Origin: Sphingomonas prati
GTDB lineage: Bacteria > Pseudomonadota > Alphaproteobacteria > Sphingomonadales > Sphingomonadaceae
Reading direction: 5' to 3'
Assembly (NCBI RefSeq): GCF_014643515.1
Contig: NZ_BMJP01000003.1
Location: 62,001 to 126,000, forward strand
DNA length: 64,000 nt
Shown here: positions 1-8,461 of the stretch, in pieces
How positions within the stretch are numbered: position 1 is the stretch's first letter
Layout of the letters: every line of letters begins with the position of its first letter
Position numbers and translations under genes: made by a program
Notes under the pieces: model-generated
What the model was told of the DNA's origin: nothing
What the model saw: the letters and a program-made list of their open reading frames with translations, nothing else
Database searches by the model: none

Positions 1-2874
1 CCCGACCAGCAGCCGATTGGTCGCGCGCAGCGGCGCCGTCCACGCACTCCGCCCGGTCAGCAGCGCGCCATGCTTCGCCTTCAGGGTTCCGTACAGGCTC
101 GGCAACGTCCCCTTGTTCGCGCCCCCCGCAACCTGCACCCAATAGCGTTCCGGTGCGCCCTTTGCAGATTTCGACGAGCCCTTGTCAGCATCGCCCTTGT
201 CCGCCGCAGCCAGCTTCGCCTTCTGCGCCTTCGTCAGGCTCGCCACCGTCACGGTGCCCTTGGTCCGGATGCCCAGCGTGGCCTTCTCCGCCGCCGTCAG
301 CACCGGCGCGTTGTCATCGTCCTTGTCCGCCGCCGCTAGCTTGGCCTTCTGCGCCTTCGTCAGGCTCGCGACCGTCACGCCACCCTTCGTGCGGATGCCG
401 AGTGTCGTCTTCTGCGCCGCCGTCAACACCGCCGCATCGTCGTCGGATTTGTCCACGGCGGCCAGCTTCGCCTTCTGCGCCCTGGTCAGACTGGCGACCG
501 TCACCACGCTCTTCGACCGAAGACCAAGCGTCGCCTTCTCCGCAGCCGTCAGCACCGCGGCGTCGTCAGGCTTGTCCGCCGCCGCCAGCTTCGCCTTTTG
601 TGCGCGGGTCAGGCTCGCGACCGTAACATCGCCCTTCGTCCGGAGGCCGAGCGTCGTCTTCTCGGCCGCGGTTAGCACCGGCGCATCGGACGCCGCGGTG
701 TCCGCCGCCGCGAGTTTGGCCTTCTGCGCCCGCGTCAGGCTTGAAACCTTCACCGCCGCCTTCGTCCGGATGCCCAGCGTCGTCTTTTCCGCGGCGGTCA
801 ACACGGGCGCCTCGGCCTCCACCTTCTCCGCCGCGGTCAATTTCGCCTTCTGGACCCGCGTCAGGCTGGCGACCGTGACGGCCCCCTTCGTCCTGATCCC
901 CAGCGTCGCCTTCTCCGCCGCCGTCAGCACAGGGCCCGTCACCCGCGCAGGCACCGCATCAGCCACGACCGGCCGCGTCACTGGAACCGCCGGCGTCGGT
1001 GCAACCCGTGCCGACGCAGCCGCAGGAGGCGTCACGACCGCCTGACCAGTCGCGGTCGGCGCAGCCCGCGTTGCCCCCGGGCCAGCCGTCACCATCGGCA
1101 CGACCTCCGCCGAAGCCCCGGCCTGCGCCGAAACCGACGCATCCGGCCCCGCCGCCTGCGACGGCACCGCAGCCACCATCGCAGTCTGGACCACACCCGC
1201 GTCACGCACCGGCCCCACCAAAGTCCCCGCCGCCGTCGCCGACGCGCGGTTCAAGGCCGCCGCACTGGTCGGAGCCTCCGATCTCGCAACACCATTACTT
1301 GCGCTAACTGCGGGGCCGGGAACCGCTGCCGTCCCCACAACCTGCGCTGTCGCAATCGTCGCAGCACCCGCAACCCCGGCGACGGGCGAAGTCGTCGAAG
1401 CCGCGCCGCCCGCAGCCGCGAGACTTCCCCCGCCCGCTCCCGCTTGCGGTGCAGCTTGCCCACCGCTCGTTGTGGCGGCCGTCGAAGCAACCGGTACCCC
1501 TGACGCCGTCACGGCTGCCGCACCCAACGGACGTTCAACGCCGGCACTCGAAGCCACCCCAACCGCCGTCACCGGCGTCGCGCGCTGCGCGCTGGCGGTC
1601 GATGCAGACCCAGGCGCAGCGACGCTCGATGCGCCAGCCGGCGCCACAGCGCTCCCCGCAACGCCGCCGGAAACGGCCGCAGCTGCGCCGTTCTGCGCGA
1701 CTGCGGCCGTCGCCGCCGAACCGACCGCCCCCGGCGCAGCCACACCCGGCTGTATCCGCGCTCTGACGTTGCCGACAACCGCAGTCCCAGCCGTCACGTT
1801 TTGCGAAGCCGTCGGCGTCGGGGTCGCCATCCGAGCGGTACTCGTCGTCGCCGACGCAACCTGCCCCAAACCCGCCGCGGGCGCAGCGCCCATGGAAGCG
1901 GCGGATGCGCGGTTCAAAGCCGCGCTGCTCGTCGACGCACCGCGCACCACACCCGGCGTCACCGAACCATACGCCGGCCGCGCCACCGCAGCACCCTGAC
2001 CGAACGCCTGCCCGGTCGGGGTCAGCGCCTGTCCGACTGCCCGCGCGGCCGGCGTCGCAGTCGCCATCTGCGTGCCCGCCGGCCGGCGGACCGCCGGGAA
2101 CCGCCCGAAATGCACCGCCGCCGCCTTCTCGCTCGCGTCGAGCGCGCCCAGCCGTTGCAGATACGGCGTCATCGCCGCCGCTTGGGTCGGGATCATCAAC
2201 TGGTTCGCGCGTTTAACCGCCCCCGCCGCGTCGCCCGTCATCGCCAGCACGAACGTCGCCGCGCGCCACGCCGCCTTGTCCTGCTTGCGCAGCAACGGAT
2301 CGAGGATCTTCATCGCCCCCGCCCGGTCCCCGCCGATCGCGGTCGACAGCGCCAGCCGCCGCGTGATCTCGTCATCCTTGCGCACCGCCAGCGCCGCGCG
2401 GTAATCCGCCTGCGCCATCCGGTTCTGCCCGCGCAGATCGTACGCCAGCCCGCGATCGCCACCGATCTCGCCCACCGGCACGCCCGCCGCGATCGCCTGG
2501 TCGAACAGCCGCAGCGCTTGACGCGGCTGTTCCTGCTGCACCGCCGACGCCGCAAGTCCCGCCTTCACCCGGCCGTTGGTCGGCGCCACGCCCTCCGCCC
2601 GCCCGAAGAAGCCGATCGCCGCATTGGCATCGCCCATCGCTAGCGCCGCCTTCCCCGCGCCCAGCAACGCCTCCAGGTTGCGCGGATCAACCGACAGCAT
2701 CCGCAGATAACGGTTGAGCAACGTCGACGGATCGTTCGGATCGCGCTCCAGCGTCAGCGTCCCCGGCGGAAAGCTCGGCTCACCCTGCGCCAGCACCGCC
2801 ACCGGGGTCGTTGCCAGCAACAGTGCCAGTGACAGGGCAAACCGCCGCGCGGCCATCGTCGATCGTGAAGTCAT
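1..2874 (-). CDS. Secreted TPR and SPOR-domain protein with tandem repeats (3' end beyond window)
   Basis: The minus frame is open from ATG 2874 to the window edge (958 codons seen). It starts with a signal peptide (residues 1-30, cleavage near VAVLAQ). Residues about 35-260 are TPR-like helical pairs. Residues about 270-645 are an Ala/Thr/Val/Gly/Pro linker. Residues 647-898 are six near-identical units of 42 residues (LTAAEKATLG then ASLTRAQKAKL). From residue 912 a C-terminal SPOR domain begins (RYWVQVAGG), which is cut by the edge. SPOR domains bind septal peptidoglycan stripped of stem peptides, so a periplasmic role in division or cell-wall remodelling is inferred. It lies about 600 bp past ftsZ on the same strand but behind a terminator. 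The opposite-strand ORFs here are mirror images of the repeats. The stop codon is not seen. Confidence 0.9.
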   Translation of the reverse strand, partial: MTSRSTMAARRFALSLALLLATTPVAVLAQGEPSFPPGTLTLERDPNDPSTLLNRYLRMLSVDPRNLEALLGAGKAALAMGDANAAIGFFGRAEGVAPTNGRVKAGLAASAVQQEQPRQALRLFDQAIAAGVPVGEIGGDRGLAYDLRGQNRMAQADYRAALAVRKDDEITRRLALSTAIGGDRAGAMKILDPLLRKQDKAAWRAATFVLAMTGDAAGAVKRANQLMIPTQAAAMTPYLQRLGALDASEKAAAVHFGRFPAVRRPAGTQMATATPAARAVGQALTPTGQAFGQGAAVARPAYGSVTPGVVRGASTSSAALNRASAASMGAAPAAGLGQVASATTSTARMATPTPTASQNVTAGTAVVGNVRARIQPGVAAPGAVGSAATAAVAQNGAAAAVSGGVAGSAVAPAGASSVAAPGSASTASAQRATPVTAVGVASSAGVERPLGAAAVTASGVPVASTAATTSGGQAAPQAGAGGGSLAAAGGAASTTSPVAGVAGAATIATAQVVGTAAVPGPAVSASNGVARSEAPTSAAALNRASATAAGTLVGPVRDAGVVQTAMVAAVPSQAAGPDASVSAQAGASAEVVPMVTAGPGATRAAPTATGQAVVTPPAAASARVAPTPAVPVTRPVVADAVPARVTGPVLTAAEKATLGIRTKGAVTVASLTRVQKAKLTAAEKVEAEAPVLTAAEKTTLGIRTKAAVKVSSLTRAQKAKLAAADTAASDAPVLTAAEKTTLGLRTKGDVTVASLTRAQKAKLAAADKPDDAAVLTAAEKATLGLRSKSVVTVASLTRAQKAKLAAVDKSDDDAAVLTAAQKTTLGIRTKGGVTVASLTKAQKAKLAAADKDDDNAPVLTAAEKATLGIRTKGTVTVASLTKAQKAKLAAADKGDADKGSSKSAKGAPERYWVQVAGGANKGTLPSLYGTLKAKHGALLTGRSAWTAPLRATNRLLVG
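181..936 (-). repeat. Six in-frame tandem repeats of 126 nt (42 residues)
   Basis: Units begin at 936, 810, 684, 561, 435 and 309 on the minus strand, giving steps of 126, 126, 123, 126 and 126 nt. Each unit codes for a PVLTAAEK part, a TLGIRTKGxVTV part and a SLTRAQKAKLAAADK part, with a variable acidic end (DDD, PDD, SDDD). The first unit is the most degenerate. The reading frame is kept throughout. The array sits between a low-complexity linker and the SPOR domain. Confidence 0.93.
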
Positions 2875-3159
2875 GCCACCCGAATGCCGCAAATCCCCTG
2901 AACGCGACAGTAATAGCGCACCCCCGAGCGACCAGCCGTTCCCCCCCATCGACGAACCTTCGGTCCAGGCCACCGTCCCATCGGGCTTCCAGCGGCAGCC
3001 GAACCTTCGAACAAACTCACCGAGGACGCCGCCGTACCTGCTCCGAGCTGCGAAACCCTCACCCGCCCATCCCGAGCGAAGTCGAGGGACCCTTCGAGCG
3101 AAGCCGAGAAGCCAACAGCACCCCAAGCATGACGCCCTTAGGCTTACCCCACCCCCCAC

Positions 3160-3225
3160 CCCCGTTCGGTTCGAGCCTGTCGAGAACTTCGCCCAGCGTT
3201 CTCGACAGGCTCGAACCAAACGGGG
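3160..3225. repeat. REP-like long inverted repeat
   Basis: The arms at 3160-3187 and 3198-3225 are 28 bases each and differ at one position, with a 10-base spacer. The core is TTCGAGCCTGTCGAGAAC and its complement. A single copy of one arm lies at 6427-6452 in the ftsQ-ftsA gap, so this is a dispersed element rather than a private terminator. Such paired palindromes are usual of REP/BIME elements. Confidence 0.8.
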
Positions 3226-3402
3226 TGGTAAGCCGGTCAATCAAATGTGATCGTGCAGTCGTTCAAACTCGCCATAATCTAGACGGGGCTCATCCCGAAC
3301 GGGGCGGGGTGCCAACCGTCCAGAGCAATTCCGAAAGACTGACCTCAAAGACTTTTCAAGCAAACCAACCGTCCCAGCCATTCACCCGACCAACCACCGG
3401 CC

Positions 3403-3443
3403 CCAAACACACAAAGGGCGCGCGATCCAAAGACCGCACGCCC
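3403..3443 (-). terminator. Rho-independent terminator of ftsZ
   Basis: About 28 bases past the ftsZ stop, the minus-strand RNA can form a 12-bp stem (3432-3443 with 3416-3427) and a 4-base loop, followed by TTTGTGTGTTT. Two of the pairs are G-U wobbles that work only in the ftsZ transcript, so the signal is strand specific. It marks the end of the dcw cluster. Confidence 0.8.
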
Positions 3444-3471
3444 CTCGCGTCACAACAAACCCAGGCTAAGC

Positions 3472-4959
3472 CTACTGATTATTCTGCCGGTTCAGAAACC
3501 GCGGAATATCCAACGGATCGCGGCCACGTGCCGGATCCGGCTCTTCCTCACCCGGTGCCTTCGCCGCACCGCGCGCGATGTTGGACATCCGTTCGAACAA
3601 CGTGCCCCCATCACGCCCCGCACGCGGCGCCGGCGTCGCAGGCGCCGCCTGACCAGCCTCGTTCAACCAGCGCCGGCTGGCGGCGATGTCGGCATCGGTC
3701 GGCTCGGACGACTGCGGCGGCAACGGATTGCCCGCGACCGGCGGCGTCAGGATCGTCTCGCTACCCAGCAGCAGCTCTTCCTCGCTCCGCCCGCTCTGGT
3801 CGACGGTCTCGCCCGCCGAAGCAGGCGCATCCGCCGACGCGGCTGCAACCGGCGCAGGCTCGGCCTGCGGTGTCGCCGCGGCCGGTGCCGGAGTCGCGGT
3901 CACGGACGCCGGGGCCTGCCCCTCGCCACGGGCCGGCGCACCGCGCGCGGTGTTGAACGAGAAGGACTTGGCCGGTTCCGCCATCGTCGCGGGTTCCGCC
4001 TCGATCCCCGTCGCGACCACCGAAACGCGGATCTTGCCCTCGAGGTCGTTGTTGAACGCGGACCCCCAGATGATGTTCGCGTCCGGATCGACCAGCTCGC
4101 GGATATGGTTCGCGGCCTCGTCGACCTCCATCAGGCGCATGTCCTCGCCGCCGGTGATCGACACGATCACGCCCTTGGCGCCCTTCATGCTCACTCCGTC
4201 GAGCAACGGGTTGGCGATCGCCTTCTCCGCCGCTTCGATCGCGCGGTTGTCGCCGCTCGCCTCTCCCGTGCCCATCATCGCCTTGCCCATTTCGGACATG
4301 ACCGAACGCACGTCGGCGAAATCGAGGTTGATTAGGCCCGGCATCACCATCAGGTCGGTGATCCCGCGGACGCCCTGCTGCAGGACCTCGTCCGCCATCT
4401 GGAACGCTTCCTTGAACGTCGTGTTCGGGTTGGCGATCAGGAACAGGTTCTGGTTCGGAATGACGATCAGCGTATCGACGTGCTTCTGCAGCTCCTCGAT
4501 GCCCGCATCCGCCGCCTTCATCCGGCGATTGCCCTCGAAGCTGAACGGCTTGGTCACGACACCGACGGTCAGGATGCCACGGTCACGCGCCGCCTTGGCG
4601 ATCACCGGCGCGGCACCCGTGCCCGTGCCGCCGCCCATGCCGGCCGCGATGAAGCACATATGCGCACCCTCGAGGCTTTTCTCGAGCTGCTCGATCGTCT
4701 CTTCCGCGGCCGCGCGTCCGATTTCGGGGCGCGATCCGGCGCCCAGGCCCTGCGTGATCTTCAGGCCCAGCTGGATGCGGCGTTCCGCGGTCGAATGATT
4801 CAGCGCCTGCGCATCGGTGTTGGCGACGATGAAGTCCACGCCCTGCACGTCCGAACGGATCATGTTCGCGATCGCGTTGCCGCCGGCCCCGCCCACGCCG
4901 ATCACGCTGATCCGCGGCTTCAGTTCGTCGACCTCGGGCCGCATGAATTCGATCGTCAT
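3472..4959 (-). CDS. ftsZ: Cell division GTPase FtsZ
   Basis: Tubulin-like GTPase (495 aa) that forms the Z ring at midcell and recruits the divisome. The GTP-binding signature GGGTGTG is at residues 109-115. The T7 loop (NLDFADV) that completes the neighbouring subunit's active site is near 205-215. After the core (to about 320) comes a long Ala/Pro-rich linker, common in alphaproteobacteria. The C-terminal peptide [10 protein letters not shown] fits the conserved tail that binds FtsA and other partners. The ATG at 4959 begins [10 protein letters not shown], a typical start. It is the last gene of the dcw cluster, 98 bp after ftsA, with its own terminator. Confidence 0.99.
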   Translation of the reverse strand: MTIEFMRPEVDELKPRISVIGVGGAGGNAIANMIRSDVQGVDFIVANTDAQALNHSTAERRIQLGLKITQGLGAGSRPEIGRAAAEETIEQLEKSLEGAHMCFIAAGMGGGTGTGAAPVIAKAARDRGILTVGVVTKPFSFEGNRRMKAADAGIEELQKHVDTLIVIPNQNLFLIANPNTTFKEAFQMADEVLQQGVRGITDLMVMPGLINLDFADVRSVMSEMGKAMMGTGEASGDNRAIEAAEKAIANPLLDGVSMKGAKGVIVSITGGEDMRLMEVDEAANHIRELVDPDANIIWGSAFNNDLEGKIRVSVVATGIEAEPATMAEPAKSFSFNTARGAPARGEGQAPASVTATPAPAAATPQAEPAPVAAASADAPASAGETVDQSGRSEEELLLGSETILTPPVAGNPLPPQSSEPTDADIAASRRWLNEAGQAAPATPAPRAGRDGGTLFERMSNIARGAAKAPGEEEPDPARGRDPLDIPRFLNRQNNQ

Positions 4960-5057
4960 CCGCTTCGACTCCTTTGCCCGCGCCCGCTGCGGGTACCTGA
5001 CCTGTCACCAGCCCTAACCGATTTCCGGGCCGGCACGCAAAATTAACGAGAGGTTTT

Positions 5058-6320
5058 TCAGTAGCCCGAGCGGAATGCCGCGATGAGCCGCTGGACCATG
5101 TTGTTCGTCGCCGTTCGGTGGACCATCTGGTGCGCGCCGGTCACCTGCCGCAGGTCCATCGGATCGGACGCCGCGAACTGGATCAACCCCGCCAGCGTGG
5201 CGAAGGCCGGTCCAGAATGCGCATCCGGCAACCCCGCCAGCCCGCGCGGCCGCCCCACCCGCACCGATCGACCGAGCACCCCCTGCGCATAGTCCGCGAT
5301 CCCCTTCAGCTCGGCACCGCCACCGGTCAGCACCACCTGCCGTCCAACCGGCCCATGGAAACCCAGTTCCTTTAACGCGCCGGCAATTGCCCCCATCCAA
5401 TGCTCCATCCGCTGGCGAATGACGGTGATCAGCTGCGCCCGCGTGATACGCTGCACCTCGCCGGCGCCTTCCTCCTCGGACATCGGTGCCACATCGATCA
5501 TCTCGTGGTTGTCGCGCGGGCTGGTGGTGGCCGACCCGTGGAAGCACTTCATCCGCTCCGCCTGCGTCCGGCGCGTGCCAAATGCGCTGGCGATATCGTC
5601 GGTGATGTCCGCCGCCCCGATCGGGATCGACGACAGCCCGACGAGCAGCCCCCCGGCGAACAGCGACACGTTGGTCACCCCCGCGCCCATCTCGACCAGC
5701 GCGACGCCAAGCTCGCGCTCCTCCTCCGACAGGCACGCCATGCCCGTCGCGATCGGCGCCGCCACGATCGACTTCACCGCCAGATGCGCGGACCGCACGC
5801 ACAGATCGAGGTTCCGCACCGGCGACGGCTCGGCCGCCACCACATGAATATCCACGCCCAGCCGGTCGGCATGCAGCCCGAGCGGCGTCTTCACCCCTTG
5901 CAAACCGTCGAGCGTATAGAGCGTCGGCTGTGCATGCAGCACCATCCGCCCGTCCGGATCGATCGATCCGCGCCCGGCCGCCAGCAGGTCGTCGATGTCG
6001 CTCTGCTCGATCCGCTGCCCGCCCAGGTCCACCTCGACCGACGCGATATCGCTCACCAGCCCGCCCGCGGAGAAGCTCACCCACACCGTGTCGATGTTGC
6101 TGCCCGCGATCCGCTCGGCCTGCTCCACCGCCTCGCGGATCGCCGCTTCGGTCCGCTCCGCATCGGCGATATAACCGCGTCGCACGCCTCGGCTTTCGCG
6201 CTGCCCGGTGCCGAGCACCTGCACCTCGCCATCCTCGCGCACCTGCGCGATCAGCGCGCACACTTTCGACGACCCGATATCGAGCGCCGTGATCAACTGG
6301 TCCCCGCGAAGCTGTGCCAT
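5058..6320 (-). CDS. ftsA: Cell division protein FtsA
   Basis: Actin-like ATPase (420 aa) that tethers FtsZ to the inner membrane. The N-terminal phosphate-1 motif is seen as TALDIGSSKVCALI (residues 11-24), with further actin-fold motifs (VEMGAGVTNVSLF near 210 and VVLTGGGAELKGI near 330). The C-terminal tail (NNMVQRLIAAFRSGY) fits the amphipathic membrane-targeting helix. It starts at ATG 6320. It is not translationally coupled to ftsQ: the 158-bp gap holds a REP-like half element. Confidence 0.98.
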   Translation of the reverse strand: MAQLRGDQLITALDIGSSKVCALIAQVREDGEVQVLGTGQRESRGVRRGYIADAERTEAAIREAVEQAERIAGSNIDTVWVSFSAGGLVSDIASVEVDLGGQRIEQSDIDDLLAAGRGSIDPDGRMVLHAQPTLYTLDGLQGVKTPLGLHADRLGVDIHVVAAEPSPVRNLDLCVRSAHLAVKSIVAAPIATGMACLSEEERELGVALVEMGAGVTNVSLFAGGLLVGLSSIPIGAADITDDIASAFGTRRTQAERMKCFHGSATTSPRDNHEMIDVAPMSEEEGAGEVQRITRAQLITVIRQRMEHWMGAIAGALKELGFHGPVGRQVVLTGGGAELKGIADYAQGVLGRSVRVGRPRGLAGLPDAHSGPAFATLAGLIQFAASDPMDLRQVTGAHQMVHRTATNNMVQRLIAAFRSGY

Positions 6321-6426
6321 CGACTATCCCCGCCCGACGTTCGAGCGCGCACCATGCGCCTGATTTGCGACTCGGCGCAACCGACCGTTTTGGCCACTTT
6401 CGTCGCAGTCGGGCCGACGCCCACGG

Positions 6427-6452
6427 CCGTTCGGTTCGAGCCTGTCGAGAAC
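6427..6452. repeat. Single REP-like arm in the ftsQ-ftsA gap
   Basis: The core TTCGGTTCGAGCCTGTCGAG plus flanks matches one arm of the inverted repeat at 3160-3225, including the CCGTTCGG lead. Only one arm is present here. It fills part of the 158-bp space between ftsQ and ftsA, the widest gap in the cluster. Confidence 0.75.
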
Positions 6453-6478
6453 GTCGCACAACATCGGTCCGATCGTCT

Positions 6479-7402
6479 TCAAATGCTCTTGTCCACCAGC
6501 GCGGTCTCGGTCACCTTGTGGCCGGGCTCGCGGCTGACGCGCACGACGAACTTGTCCGGCATCCGCATGTCGAACCGCACGAACCCCTGGCCCAGCAGAC
6601 GCGCGCGCCCGTCCATCGCGGTGAACTTGCGCAACGCCGCCATCGCCGCCTCCTGCCCCTCCGGCAACGCCAGCGTCTCGCCCGACTGGAACCGCAGGTC
6701 CCAGCGCCGGTCGCCGATCCAGCTCGCGCCCGCCAGCATCGGCTTCAGCGCGGGCGCGGTTTCCATCAGCACGTTCAGGCTCGCCGCCTGGCGGTTGGCG
6801 CCCGGCCCGATCACGATCGGCAGATTCTCCGGCATCGCCGTCAGGTCCACCGGCGCGATCACCACGCCCGTCCGGTCGATCAGCGCCAGCTTCTGCTTGT
6901 GCTGCCAGATCGCCGCAGCGCGCCGCTCGACGATGTCGATCACCAGCGTATCGGGCAGCCGGCGCGACACGCGCGCATCCGCGATCCACCCGAACCGCAT
7001 CAACCGCGCCCGGATCGCCTCCAGGTCGACCAGCGGCATCGCGCGCGACGTCTGGTCCACCGCGACGTCGTACACCGCCGCGCGGTCCGCCTGGTCGATC
7101 CCGACGATCTCGATATTGCGGACGCGGAACCCGGCGGCGCCGATCCCCTCGCCGATCTCGGTCCCGATCGTCTGCGGCAACCGCATCGCCAGCACACCGG
7201 CCACGACACCCACCGCCAGCGCGCCGCCCGCCACCCAGTTGCCGATCCGGCGCAGCATCCCCGCCGGCAGCGGGATCGTCGCGAACGCCTGCGCGATCGT
7301 CGACGGCCGCTTCGCCGCGGGCCGCCGTCCGGTCGACCGCGTCACCGTCGGCCGCTTGCGCTGCGGCGACGTGCCGCGGCGGATCTTGGCGGGTCCGGTC
7401 AT
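6479..7402 (-). CDS. ftsQ: Cell division protein FtsQ
   Basis: Bitopic inner-membrane divisome protein (307 aa) that links FtsB/FtsL to the early divisome. It has a basic cytoplasmic N-terminus (residues 1-45), one membrane helix (about 50-70, VAGGALAVGVVAGVLAM), a POTRA domain starting at FRVRNIEIVGID, and a C-terminal beta domain. The ATG at 7402 overlaps the ddl stop by ATGA, so the longer upstream extension of this frame is rejected. Translational coupling to ddl is likely. Confidence 0.96.
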   Translation of the reverse strand: MTGPAKIRRGTSPQRKRPTVTRSTGRRPAAKRPSTIAQAFATIPLPAGMLRRIGNWVAGGALAVGVVAGVLAMRLPQTIGTEIGEGIGAAGFRVRNIEIVGIDQADRAAVYDVAVDQTSRAMPLVDLEAIRARLMRFGWIADARVSRRLPDTLVIDIVERRAAAIWQHKQKLALIDRTGVVIAPVDLTAMPENLPIVIGPGANRQAASLNVLMETAPALKPMLAGASWIGDRRWDLRFQSGETLALPEGQEAAMAALRKFTAMDGRARLLGQGFVRFDMRMPDKFVVRVSREPGHKVTETALVDKSI

Positions 7403-8370
7403 GTCGGCATGTCCTCCGCAAACGCCTCGTCCACGATCCGCTGGACCAACTGGGCATAGCTCAGCCCGACATGGCGGCCCTGTTCCGGCACCAGGCTCAG
7501 CTTGGTCATGCCCGGCTGGGTGTTGACCTCCAGCAGGTACAGGCCGGCCTCGCCCTGCTCGTCGTCCCACCGGAAATCGGACCGCGACGTGCCGCGGCAA
7601 CCCAGCACATGATGCGCCTTCAACGCCATCGCCATCGCGCTCTCGGCGATCTCCGCCGGGATCTGCGCGGGGCAGATATGGACGGTCAGCCCGTCGGTAT
7701 ATTTCGCGTCGTAATCATAGAATTCGGACGTCGGCACCAGTTCCGTCACCGCCAGCGCGCGATCGCCCAGCACCGCCACGGTCAGCTCGCGCCCGCGGAT
7801 GAACGGTTCGGCCAGCAGCATCGGGAACTCCTGCCAAGGCCCCGCCACGTCGCGCCCGATCGGCGACCCGTAATTCCCCTGCGCGGTCACGATCGCGACG
7901 CCGACTGACGACCCCTCGTTCACCGGCTTCAGCACATAAGGCCGCGGCATCGGATCGGCGGCATACAGGCTTTCCGATCCCACCATCATCCCGCCCGGCA
8001 TGCGGATCCCGTGCGGCAGCAGCGCATTCTTGGTCAACTGCTTGTCGATCGCGATCACCGACGCAGCAAGGCCGCTATGCGTATAGCGCAGCCCCATCAG
8101 GTCGAGCAGCCCCTGCACCGTCCCATCCTCGCCCGGCACGCCGTGCAGCGCATTGAACACCACGTCCGGCGCCGCCGCCGCCAGGTCCGCCGCCAGCTCC
8201 GTCCGCCGCGCCTTGGTCATATCGACCCGCGTCACCCGGTGCCCAAGCGACTCCAGCGCCTCGGCCACCCCGCTCCCCGACGACAGCGAAACCTCACGCT
8301 CGGACGACCACCCGCCCATCAGCACGGCCACATGCAATTGCCGAGACGGCTGGCTAGCAACTTCGATCAC
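7399..8370 (-). CDS. ddl: D-alanine--D-alanine ligase
   Basis: ATP-grasp ligase (323 aa) that makes D-Ala-D-Ala for the peptidoglycan stem peptide. It shows the DdlB signatures MGGWSSEREVSL near the N-terminus, GVPGEDGTVQGLL near residue 90, and EVNTQPGMT near 290 for metal and substrate binding. The GTG at 8370 was chosen because a GGGGG tract lies about 6 bases upstream. The frame could also start at TTG 8388. It is separated from murB by 91 bp that hold a dispersed GC-rich repeat, and it overlaps ftsQ by ATGA. Confidence 0.95.
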   Translation of the reverse strand: MIEVASQPSRQLHVAVLMGGWSSEREVSLSSGSGVAEALESLGHRVTRVDMTKARRTELAADLAAAAPDVVFNALHGVPGEDGTVQGLLDLMGLRYTHSGLAASVIAIDKQLTKNALLPHGIRMPGGMMVGSESLYAADPMPRPYVLKPVNEGSSVGVAIVTAQGNYGSPIGRDVAGPWQEFPMLLAEPFIRGRELTVAVLGDRALAVTELVPTSEFYDYDAKYTDGLTVHICPAQIPAEIAESAMAMALKAHHVLGCRGTSRSDFRWDDEQGEAGLYLLEVNTQPGMTKLSLVPEQGRHVGLSYAQLVQRIVDEAFAEDMPT

Positions 8371-8402
8371 GACAAACCCCCAACACAATCACGAGAAGCC
8401 TT

Positions 8403-8440
8403 AGCCCTCTCCCCAACGGGGAGAGGGTTGGGAGAGGGGG
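8403..8440. repeat. Dispersed GC-rich repeat, copy 1 (murB-ddl gap)
   Basis: A palindromic half (CCCTCTCCCC, AA, CGGGGAGAGGG) is followed by TTGGGAGAGGGG. The same layout (AAGCC or AGCC, palindrome, GTTGGG, G-rich tail) recurs at 14550-14590 and 17216-17255 in the same orientation. This looks like a small mobile or REP-like sequence family. Confidence 0.8.
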
Positions 8441-8461
8441 AGCGGCTGGGCGAAACCACGG

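Larger units (their letters stand above)
2875..3471. other. Intergenic region between ftsZ and the SPOR gene
   Basis: No convincing gene lies in these 597 bases. They hold the ftsZ terminator (3403-3443), a long palindrome (3160-3225), and a second palindrome-like scrap around 3066-3090 (CGAGCGAAGTCGAGGGA). The promoter of the SPOR gene should lie in about 2880-3150, but no clear -35/-10 pair was recognised. Confidence 0.6.

Noticed and set aside
181-936. Regular 126-nt spacing taken as a possible CRISPR array
   Set aside because: The repeats are in one continuous coding frame and lack short unique spacers between identical repeats.
182-1045. Plus-strand 287-residue ORF with repeated AFCALVRLATVT units
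   Set aside because: The opposite frame has a signal peptide, TPR helices, a linker and a SPOR domain; the plus-strand ORF is the antisense mirror of its repeats.
4967-4971. GANTC (GACTC) methylation site just upstream of ftsZ
   Set aside because: CcrM control of ftsZ is known in Caulobacter, but a single GANTC is expected by chance at this spacing, so no claim is made.
5400-7526. 708-residue plus-strand ORF over ftsA-ftsQ
   Set aside because: Antisense shadow of two well-identified genes.
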